Shown in pieces: positions 55,979-64,000 of a stretch of DNA of 64,000 bases. The stretch covers positions 2,741,001-2,805,000 of the forward strand of contig BSBM01000321.1 in NCBI GenBank assembly GCA_027924585.1. Reading direction: 5' to 3'. A model generated the notes under the pieces. That model was not told where the DNA came from and did not search any database. It worked only from the letters and a program-made list of their open reading frames with translations. Every line of letters starts with the position of its first letter. The stretch's first letter is position 1. The translations under genes were made by a program, and so were the position numbers. This DNA comes from Larix kaempferi (taxonomy: Eukaryota > Streptophyta > Pinopsida > Pinales > Pinaceae).

Positions 55979-58662
55979 AACCACTTATACTATGAAACAA
56001 GAACTATATACTAAGAACGAGAACTCTAGCCATAAAAACTCATATTTTTGCATAAAAAACACCGAAAACAACCCCCAAATCAAAAAGTGTTGATACCAGT
56101 ATCATGTTTTCATAAAAAACACCAAAAACAACCCCCAAATCGAAAAGTGTTGATACTAGTATCAACGTTTTTTTTCTCTGGGTTAAAAATATAGCCATGG
56201 CTTAAAAATCTCATATTGTTGTTTACGAAAGCCTTAAAATCAACCCCTAATTTGAAATTTTCTGTTTTCAACAAATAAGTTCCTAACCCTAACCCCCAAC
56301 AAACTATTACAAAAGTTAAAAAAAAAATTATAATGCGCCCCTCCTACCCTAATCCCCTAAGAAACTATTAATAATTTTTAAAAAAATTTACATTTAAAAA
56401 AATAATTACATATCTGACCCTAACCCCCCAACGAACCATTAATAAATGTTTGAAAAAATTACATTTTAAAAAACAAAGTACATTTTCTAATTCCCTAGCC
56501 CCCTACATTACCCCCTACCTTAACCGCCCAAAAATTACATTTTCTAATGCCCTACCCACTACGTTAACCCCCCAATGTTACCCCATTGCCCCTCAAACAT
56601 TGTTTTAACCAAAAAAAATTAAAACCCAACTTAAAAAAATTAAACAATTAAAATAAAAACCTAAACTTAAAAAATAAAAAATAAAACCTAAACTTCACAA
56701 AAAAACAAATTAAAAATTAAAAAAAAAAACTTTACAAAAAATAAAAAATAAACAAATTAAAAATTAAAAAAAAACTTTACAAAAAAAAAAAAAAAAAAAT
56801 AAAAAAAAACTTTACAAAAAAAAAATAAAAAATAAAAAAAAACTAAACTTAAAAAATAAAATTAAAAAATAAAAAAAAACTAAACTTTAAAAAAAAAATA
56901 AACAAATTAAAAATTAAAAAAAATACTTTACAAAAAAAAATTAAAAATTAAAAAAAAACACTAAACTTAAAAAAAAAAAAAACAAATTAAAAATTAAAAA
57001 AAAATACTTAAAAAAAAAAAAAATAGAAAAAAAAAATTAAAAATTAAAAAAAAAACTAAACTTTAAAATAAAATAAAAAAATACAAAAAAAAAAACAAAG
57101 CAAAGTCCCCCCTCCGCTCGGCATCGAGCTGCTCCTGTGGGGCGGCCCTTTAGGCGCCCAAGTGGGCGGAAGCCCCACAGGAGAGGGGAGGGGAGAGACG
57201 GGGGAGGAGGGAGTGGGCTGGGGGAAGGGGAAGGGAGGTGGACGGGGTGGGCGGAAGGGGAAGGGAGGTGGACGGGGTGGGCGGAAGTGGAAGGGGGAGG
57301 GGGGAAGGGAGGAGGAGGTGGAGGGGGCGGGCGGGAAGGGAGGAGGAGGTGGAGGGGGCGGGCGGAAAGGGGAGGAGGGGGGACTTTGTTTTGTTTTTTT
57401 TTTTGTATTTTTTTATTTTATTTTAAAGTTTAGTTCTTTTTTGTAAAGTATTTATTTTAATTTTTAATTTGTTTTTTTTTTTTTAAGTTTAGTGTTTTTT
57501 TATTTATTTATTTTTTTTTGTAAAGTTTTTTTTTTTTAATTTTTAATTTGTTTATTTTTTTTTTAAGTTTATTTTTTTTTTTTAATTTTTAATTTTTTTT
57601 TTAAACTTTAGTTTTTTTTTTAATTTTTAATTTTTTTTTTTGTAAAGTTTTTTTTTTTTAATTTTTAATTTTTAATTTGTTTATTTTTTATTTTTTTGTA
57701 AAGTTTTTTTTTTTAATTTTTAATTTGTTTTTTTGTAAAGTCTAGTTTGCCCTTTTGCTATTTTTTTTTTGTGAAGTTTAGGTTTTATTTTTTATTTTTT
57801 AAGTTTAGGTTTTTATTTTAATTGTTTAATTTTTTTAAGTTGGGTTTTAATTTTTTTTGGTTAAAACAATGTGTGAGGGGCAATGGGGTAACATTGGGGG
57901 GTTAACGTAGTGGGTAGGGCATTATGAAATGTAATTTTTGGGCGGTTAAGGTAGGGGGTAATGTAGGGGGCTAGGGCATTAGGAAATGCACTTTGTTTTT
58001 TTTAAATGTTTATTAATGGTTGGTTGGGGGGTTAGGGTAGGATATGTAATTATTTTTTTAAATGTAAATTTTTAAAAAAATTATTAATAGTTTGTTAGGG
58101 GGTTAGGGTAGAAGGGATGCATTATAATTATTTTTTTTACTTTTGTAATAGTTTGTGGGGGGGTAGGGATAGGGTTAGGGTAGAAGAGGGCAATGTAATT
58201 TTTTTAAATATTTTTTTTTAAATTTTAATAATAATTGGTTAGGTGGTTAAATATTATGAAAAATAATGTGAAATAGTATCATTTTTATACAAAATGACTA
58301 AAAATCTGTTAAAAATGGGTTTAAATGTCTTATTTTTCTCGATTTGTTTACTATTTTTTCCATAAAAATATATTATTTATGATTAAATTTTAAAGATAAA
58401 TTTCAAAAATGTATGTGTTTTTCATTATAGCTAGCTTCTAAATGTATGTTTTTTTGTTAAATTTCTAAAAAACACACTTGAAAATAGAAATTAAAAATAC
58501 TTTACAATAAAGATGTGTCAAAGGCCCAGAAAAATGCCTCAAAATGAAAATGTGTGATACTGGCATCAACTCTTTTTGAAACGGAGGTAAAAATAGCTAC
58601 TAAAATTAGGAGAGAGAAAAACGAGAACTGTGTCAAGTTCTCGTTTCATAGTATAAGTGGTT
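55979..58662. mobile_element. Foldback element of 2.7 kb with arms over 1.1 kb and no coding sequence
   Basis: Left arm 55979-57115 and right arm 57374-58662 are inverted copies. The ends pair as AACCACTTATACTATGAAAC against AAGTGGTT with GTTTCATAGTATAAG before it. Interior landmarks also pair, for example ACGTTAACCCCCCAATGTTA on the left against TAACATTGGGGGGTTAACG on the right. The flanks are ATGA at 55975-55978 and ATGA at 58663-58666, a candidate 4-bp target duplication, and gypsy-3 gag is continuous without the element. The left arm has a local tandem copy of about 56 bp (56045-56160). No transposase frame is visible; the superfamily is not recognised. Confidence 0.9.
57116..57373 (+). 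repeat. GC-rich, G/A-biased core of the foldback element
   Basis: Between the arms lies a 12-bp hairpin (CTCCTGTGGGGC at 57132-57143 and its complement at 57172-57183). A nearly pure G/A strand follows with two minisatellites: GGAAGGGAGGTGGACGGGGT twice (from about 57230) and GGAGGAGGTGGAGGGGGCGG twice (from about 57308). Gly/Arg-rich frames through it are repeat artefacts. Confidence 0.85.
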
Positions 58663-59330
58663 ATGACTGTGAAGGAGTACACAGAAGATTTCTATAGATT
58701 GTCGATAAGGTCGAGGAAGATCGAAAAAGGTGAAGAAGCTATCGCGAGATATGTAAATGGATTGAAATACGCCATACAAGATGAGTTGAGCATGTCAAGA
58801 TTCAGAGCGGTCGGTGAAGCCTATTAGTTAGCTCTAAAGGTACAATAGAAACTGTCGAGGAAATCCACATCAACCAGAGGTAGGATGACGGGTCGTAGTG
58901 CGAAGGTTGTTTCCGCGAAAGGCCAAAGTAGCGGATACAGGAGAGAAGCCGTCGAAGACAACCAATGTGCAGAAGGGACATCGACTAGGGAGAAAGCACA
59001 AGAAAACTGACGCAATGGTCGAGAGACACACGGTCGAGGTGAGTATGGTCGAAGTGGTCCATCTGACAGAAAAGGAGCTGACAGAACAGCTATAGTTTGT
59101 TACAAGTGTTGAGGAGTCAAACACAAGGCATATGAATTCCCAAAGAACCTACATGTTGTAGAGGAGTCGAAACCTAGACGTCGAAGGGATGAGAAAGTCG
59201 ACGAGAGGGAAGAGTCGGCATCCAACAACAGTGAAGGTGGGAAAGAAAAGAATCACACCATGACGACTAAAAGGAAGTTGGTTTAGGAAGACCGACGTGA
59301 TGAGGAAGAGTCGCCACAATGAAAGGCTAT
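58663..59330 (+). pseudogene. gypsy-3 gag, 3' part with zinc knuckle
   Basis: MTVKEYTEDFYRLSIRSRKI opens the C-terminal capsid helices (EEAIARYVNGLKYAIQDELS). A basic, Ser/Gly-rich stretch follows, and then the zinc knuckle, here CYKC-stop-GVKHKAYEF, with a TGA and the last Cys changed to Phe. Frames shift at least twice. A charged linker (SKPRRRRDEKVDEREE) leads to the protease. Confidence 0.82.
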
Positions 59331-59877
59331 CTTTTGAACCAGAGTGTGGATCGGCGAGTGGTATTGCAATACCATAGTTGATGGTGGCTGTACTAAGAAT
59401 ATTGTGTTGACGGAGGTCATCGACAAAGCGGGGTTGAAATGTCGGGTACACCCACACCCTTACAAGATATCATAGTTGCAGAAAGGACACAATGTGAAGG
59501 TGACCAGATAGTGCTTGATTAACTTCAAGGTTGGGAAGCTTGAAGACAGTGTACTGTGCGATGTAATCCCAATGGACGCATGTCATCTGTTGTTACGGAT
59601 ACCATGGAAATATGATCGAAATATGATCTATGATGGTCAAGCCAACACAGTCACAGTGTGGAAGAATGGCGTGCAAAGGAATCTGAAGCCAAAGCAGGAG
59701 GAGCAAGCCGATTGCAAGCAGGGAGAGAGCAACTTTTGGGGGAAGCGAGTGTTGATGTGTTCAGTGAAAGAATTCCTTGTGGAGGAGGAAAAGCAGTCGA
59801 GATGTTTCGTTATCATTCCGAAAGGGCCATGTGTCGAAGGCTCGACAATGGAGAATATTCTGGTCTAAGTCGAAAGG
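59331..59877 (+). pseudogene. gypsy-3 aspartic protease region
   Basis: CNTIVDGGCTKNIVLTEVID holds the active-site strand; it reads DGG where most family members have DSG or DGG. The catalytic Asp is kept. The following strands are at 59515-59868: VGKLEDSVLCDVIPMDACHL, LLRIPWKYDRNMIYDG (family: LLGRPW.YD) and NTVTVWKNG. Stops and one frameshift interrupt it. Confidence 0.82.
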
Positions 59878-60867
59878 ATGCTCGACAAGTTTCAGATCAT
59901 GGTAGTTGAAGAGGCACCGACAGGATTTCCATCGACGATAAGCATATCCCATCAGATAGACTTGATTCCAGGATCGAGTCTACCAAACAAGGCATCGCAT
60001 AAAATGAGTCCGACAGAAGGTCAGGAACTCAATCGATATGTCCAGGAGTTGTTGGACAAGGGATTGATCAAAGAAAGTCTAAGTCCATGCACGGTGCCAA
60101 AAGTATTACCGCCAAAGAAAGGTGGAGAATGGAGGATGTGTACAGACTCCAGATCCATCAACAAGATCGCAATCAAGTACCGGTTTCCATTGCCAAGGAT
60201 GGATGACTTTATGGATTGTTTGAGTGGAGTGAAGTACTTCAAGAAGATTGAACTGAAGAGAGGTTATCACCAGATTCGGGTTGGAGGAGATGAATGGAAG
60301 ACAACACTCAAGACGAAGGAAGGGCTGTATGGGTGGTTAGTCATGCCATTCAGATTGACTAATGCACCCAGTACATTCATGCGGTTGATGAATGATGTAC
60401 TGAAGCCATTCTTGGGTAAGTTCATCGTAGTGTACCTAGACGACATCCTGATATTTAGTTGAACCAAGACAAAACACTTGGGCCACATTCAACAAGTATT
60501 GCAGAAGTCGCAGGAAGAGAAGTTGATGGTGAACCTGCAAAAGTGTTTCTTCATGAAGGAAGAAATGGTGTACTTGGGATTTGTAATCTCGGGTAAAGGG
60601 TTAGTGATGGACCCAGAGAAGGTGAAGGAAATATTGGATTGTCCGGAACTGACAAGTGTGACTGGAGTAAGGAGTTTCCATGGACTTTCCAGTTTCTATA
60701 GGAATTTCATTCGGGAATTCAGTCGGATTTGTGCACCTTTGACAGAGTGCATGAGGAAAGGGGAGTTCAAGTGGATGGAAGCTTCCCAACAAGCTTTCGA
60801 CAAGTTGAAGGAAAAGGTCACTGATAGCCTAATGTTAGCACTCCCATACATTGACAAAGCTTTTTAG
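59878..60867 (+). pseudogene. gypsy-3 reverse transcriptase
   Basis: One frame runs with a single TGA/TAG-type break near 60460. Motifs: HQIDLIPGSSLPNKASHKMS, QELLDKGLIKESLSPCTVPK, CTDSRSINKIAIKYRFPLPR, FKKIELKRGYHQIRVGGDEW (motif A, catalytic Asp replaced by Glu), LYGWLVMPFRLTNAPSTFM, VVYLDDILIF (motif C intact), then VNLQKCFFMKEEMVYLGFVI and the connection VTGVRSFHGLSSFYRNFI. It ends at a TAG where RNase H continues in frame. Confidence 0.93.
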
Positions 60868-61200
60868 GTCGATTGTGATGCGAGTGGAATGGAAATTGGA
60901 GTAGTGTTGAGCCACGAGGGCCGACCAATTGCATTATTCAGTGACAAGTTGGACGATGTGAAATGGAAATATTTGGTCTATAACCAGGAATTTTATGCTA
61001 TTGTCCAAGCATTGAAGAAGTGGAGGCATTATTTGTTTCCCAAGGAATTTGTGTTGTACAAAGATCACCAAGCGTCGAGGTATTTGAATACTCAGCTAAA
61101 GTTGAATCAACGACACATGAAATGGGTTGAATTCCTATAGGAATATACTTTCATGTTGCGACAAGTCGAACAAGGTTGCCGATGCACTGAGTCGAAGAGT
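60868..61200 (+). pseudogene. gypsy-3 RNase H
   Basis: VDCDASGMEIGVVLSHEGRP carries the first catalytic Asp, then ALFSDKLDDVKWKYLVYNQE with the Glu and FVLYKDHQASRYLNTQ with the next Asp. A TAG near 61138 and a frameshift lead to SNKVADALSRR, the end of the domain. Same frame as the reverse transcriptase. Confidence 0.9.
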
Positions 61201-62110
61201 TGCATTTCTGAACACAATGATAGTTCAGGAAACAGGAATAGAGTCGATGAAGGCAGAGAATGCGACCAATGAGGATTTTGTGAAAGCATGGGAGGCTTGT
61301 CGTGAACCGTGGAGTGTCGATAGAATGCCATACTTGGATTATTTCATCCAAGAGGGATACCTTTTCAAGGGACAAAAGTTGTGCATTCCCAGAGGATCTG
61401 TAAAAGAGAACCTAATCCCAGAGTTACATAGCGGTGGATTAGCAGGTCATTTTGGAATCAACAAGACCAAGGCATTGGTCGGAGAAAAATATTACTGGCC
61501 AGGAATGATGACAGATGTCGGAAAGTGGGTATGATAGTGTCGAGCTTTTAGTTGGAAAAAGGAAGAAGTTAGAACATGGGGTTGTATACGCCATTATCTA
61601 TACAAAATACCCAATGGGAGCACCTGAGCATGGATTTTGTGCTAGGATTGTCGAAGACACAACAGGGAAGTGACTCAATCTTTGTTGTAGTCGACAAATT
61701 TTCAAAGATGGCACACTTTATTCTGTGTCGGAAGACAAGTGATGCCACGGGCATTGCTATATTATTCTTCAAGGAGATAGTCAGATTGCATGGGTTGCCG
61801 AAGAGTATAACATCGGATAGAGATACCAAGTTTATGGGGCATTTCTAGAGAACCCTATGGAAGAAAATGGACACAAGGTTGCAGTTTATCTCAGCATATC
61901 ATCCGCAGACGGACAGACAGATAGACCTAGGTGGTGAATAAAAGTTTGGGAAACCTTCTGAGGTGCTTGACGGCCAACAGACCCAAGCAGTGGGAGAACG
62001 TGTTGGCATAGGCAGAGTTTTCATACAACAATTCTGTGAATCAGTCGACAGGTTTGATCCCATTCCAGATTGTTCAAGGAATAAGTCCACATGGAGTGGC
62101 AGATTTGGTC
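61201..62110 (+). pseudogene. gypsy-3 integrase
   Basis: Zinc-binding front: LHSGGLAGHFGINKTKALVG and EKYYWPGMM supply the His pair; the following Cys pair is damaged by two stops near 61533. The core at 61576-61848 has [20 protein letters not shown] (first Asp), [12 protein letters not shown] and [12 protein letters not shown] (second Asp). The Glu region (YHPQTDRQID, with Asp for the usual Glu) lies near 61900-61930 just before a frameshift. The rest of the core (ANRPKQWENV, SYNNSVNQSTGLIPFQIVQG) continues in another frame. Confidence 0.88.
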
Positions 62111-62164
62111 GAGTTACCGACATAAATTAGGAATAGCACAGATGCAAAATCATTTGCAAAACAT

Positions 62165-62676
62165 ATGAAAGAAGTGCATGAAGATGTGCGAAGGTGCATA
62201 GAAAAGAGTAACACGACATATAAGTTGAGAAGCGACAGGAAGAAAAGCCTACATTTGTTCAGCGAAGGAGACTTAGTCTATGCACATTTTCGGAAGGAGA
62301 GATTTCTGACAGGAACATATAACAAGCTGAAGCTGAAGAAGATTATACCATGTAAGATTCAGAGGAAGATTTCTGACAACACTTATGTGTTGGAGCTATC
62401 GAAGGACTTGATCATTTCACCAACATTCAATGTCTCAGATCTGTACAAGTTTGAAGAAGGGTCAAGCAGCAAAAGCGCGGAAGTGTCGAACATCGACTGG
62501 ACAGTGCAGATTCCAAATCCACACAAAGAGGAAATCATAGAAGTAATAGAGGAACATGAAGTCGGGCGTATGCGTAGTTCGCAAAAGAAAGAATACTTAG
62601 TAAGATGGAAAGATGATGAGTTGCAGGAGGTGACATGGATTTCCGAAGAAGAGTTTTGTAATAATATGCAAGGATC
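62165..62676 (+). pseudogene. gypsy-3 integrase C-terminal module and chromodomain, truncated
   Basis: The frame from 62165 has the GPY/F-like region (FSEGDLVYAHFRKERFLTGT, YNKLKLKKIIPCKIQRKISD, then FNVSDLYKF). A chromodomain follows: EEIIEVIEEHEVGRMRSSQK, then KKEYLVRWKDDELQEVTWIS, with the aromatic W and the acidic turn typical of the fold. copia-4 begins at 62677, a few residues beyond the chromodomain core, so the apparent end of this frame (to 62758) is read from the copia-4 LTR. Confidence 0.87.
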
Positions 62677-63563
62677 TGATAGCTGTAGCAACTCACAATC
62701 AAACTCACAAATATGTTGCAAAGAAGAAGAGAAGGAGACACTCAATGATCACTCATAAACATAGTAGAATAGAACATAATCTCAGTATTATACAATGAAT
62801 AAGAATGTAAGTGAATGTGTACAATAGAACACTAAGGAGCATAATATAGGTTTTGAATAGGCCAAGTAGGGCATTCGAATTCCTAATTCAGAGTGGCTTG
62901 AATGATAGTGCAGTCATCATCCAGTCAATGTATCAGTCATCAGAGGTAACAGTCAGTCAACTGAGTCTAACTGAGTGAGGTAGGCATGAACTGAATGAAG
63001 AAGGCTCAGTGGAGGATGCATGAGGAGTCCAACTGAGTGAGGTAGGCTTGAATTGAATGAAGGAGGTTTAGTGGAGGGCGCATGAGGAGCTAACTAGAGT
63101 CTCAATGGGAAGACTAGTCTCACTGGAGGTCCATTGAAGTGAAACAGTCAGTGGGGGAGTCAATTTAGCCTCAAATCAAGGAAGAAATGAGAGATAACTG
63201 ACTGGTAGGTGAGAAAGGTGCTTAACTGGCTGTGGTAGGTGAGAAAAGGCGCACTAACCATGCAAAAGACTGGAGAAGGGCGCCTTTGGTAGCTGGGAGG
63301 CCCCCTGGGGCTGTAGACAAGCTGTGGAGAGCTAGAACCAGGCTCTTGGAGATGGGAGGTCCACCATGATGATGACTGGATGCATGCAGTGGCATGCAAA
63401 TGCATGCAACATGCAGTTAAAAAAGAGATAGAAGCAAGCTCTAGGTGCTAGGGAGACCACCACGATGATGACTGGATGCATGCAATTGCATGCAAGTGCA
63501 TCCAGCATGCAGATCTGCATGCAGGCATGCAAAATACAAAATGATTGGGAGAATATTCCAACA
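62677..63563 (-). repeat. copia-4 3' LTR (about 887 bp)
   Basis: Plus strand TGATAGCTGTAGCAACTC... to ...GAATATTCCAACA, followed by a C-run that is the purine tract on the minus strand. Inner end TGTTGGAA on the minus strand matches the copia-3 LTR start (TGTTGGAACATTT). It contains a duplicated block (62964-63095, CAACTGAGTGAGGTAGGC-like) and eight GCATGC words at 63382-63530. The outer boundary at 62677 is less sure because only one LTR is visible. Confidence 0.78.
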
Positions 63564-64000
63564 CCCCCCCCACAAGCTATATTATGAGGAAATAACTGAA
63601 AAATAGGGCCCTAGTGACTAAGACGAAAGGTCACCCCGAAAAATAGCAAGATAGGGCCCTGGTTACTGAGACCAAAGGTCACCTCGTACAATCAATCTAA
63701 AATAAAATAAGTGAGGAAAGAGGGAAAACCCAGTGGGAAGAAATCCCTCCCTCAAAATAGATTGAAGGATGCCAAAGAAGCATACAATCTCTCACCCCTA
63801 AGGAGGTAAGTGTCCTCCTTTCTCAAAGAGGGATCTATACATCCGAAATTGATCAGGAATTTCACAAGGATGAATCCTTAAATGTGAAAATTCTGATCTG
63901 GCAGATCGGGAAGCAGTGGTTTCCCATCGAAGAAGAGGATCAATAAAGAAGGAAGGGTGAAACCTCCCATGCTGAGACTCTGATCTGGCTAATCTGAAAG
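63564..64000 (-). mobile_element. copia-4 purine tract and internal 3' end (runs out of the window)
   Basis: The minus strand reads GCTTGTGGGGGGGG before the LTR. The block 63608-63760 (AGGGCCCTAGTGACTAAG, GGTCACCCCG, GAGGGAAAACCCAGTGGGAA, AAATCCCTCCCTCAAAA) parallels the copia-3 3' UTR. No coding frame is visible in the part present. Confidence 0.75.

Larger units (their letters stand above)
50562..62676 (+). mobile_element. gypsy-3, chromodomain Ty3/gypsy element, broken by three insertions
   Basis: 5' LTR, triplicated primer region, gag, protease, reverse transcriptase, RNase H, integrase and chromodomain occur in order on the plus strand. copia-3 and the foldback element split gag; copia-4 cuts the end. 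The 3' LTR is not in the window. It begins within the gypsy-2 3' LTR. Confidence 0.9.

Noticed and set aside
57137-57446. Gly/Arg-rich open frames on the plus strand
   Set aside because: They are translations of the G/A-rich minisatellite in three frames, without a start context or a counterpart elsewhere.
56280-58180. Telomere-like CCCTAAC and TTAGGG words in the foldback arms
   Set aside because: They occur only a few times, mixed with CCCCCTA variants, and are not the plant TTTAGGG array; they are part of the arm sequence.

Overview
The window looks like a stretch of a large, transposable-element-dominated plant nuclear genome. The evidence is nested LTR retrotransposons of both plant superfamilies (Ty1/copia and Ty3/gypsy, the latter with chromodomains), a DUF4283-type ORF1 typical of plant LINEs, and tRNA-Met-type primer sites reading TGGTATCAGAGC. 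A seed plant with long-lived, decaying repeats (a gymnosperm would fit) is an inference; species cannot be read from the sequence. I see no intact host gene, rRNA, tRNA or CRISPR. The only possible host coding sequence is a degraded minus-strand gene tail at 3056-3819.

Layout. 1-2413: 3' end of a chromodomain gypsy element (gypsy-1) with its 3' LTR. 2414-8620: AT-rich DNA with the host-gene tail and a decayed LINE ORF1 joined to a LINE-like tail (LINE-A, 4590-6793). 8738-40150: one roughly 6-kb L1-type element (LINE-B, + strand) split into four pieces by three later LTR elements, each flanked by a 5-bp target duplication: copia-1 (9927-17205, -), copia-2 (17833-24347, +) and a gag-only gypsy-like element with LTRs of about 3.4 kb (gypsy-4, 25406-37029, -), which itself carries a solo LTR (32152-32979). 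40150-42205: intergenic DNA with a 249-bp tandem duplication. 42206-50561: a decayed gypsy element (gypsy-2) with a nested solo LTR (44826-46395) related to gypsy-1. 50562-62676: a third gypsy element (gypsy-3) that lies in the gypsy-2 3' LTR. It is broken by a gag-only copia element whose Gag has a hydrophobic tail (copia-3, 52282-55829, -) and by a 2.7-kb foldback element without genes (55979-58662). 62677-64000: LTR and internal start of a fourth copia element (copia-4, -), which cuts the gypsy-3 chromodomain end.

How the parts relate. No element is intact. copia-1 and copia-2 are one family in opposite orientation. Comparing them shows reciprocal CAG-to-TAG stops, and a conserved pair of tandem arrays between the pol stop and the 3' LTR. 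copia-3 and copia-4 share a block next to the polypurine tract. Three elements (copia-3, gypsy-4 and the foldback) lack pol or transposase genes and must have depended on others. The nesting gives a relative order: LINE-B before its three interrupters; gypsy-2 before gypsy-3; gypsy-3 before copia-3, the foldback and copia-4.
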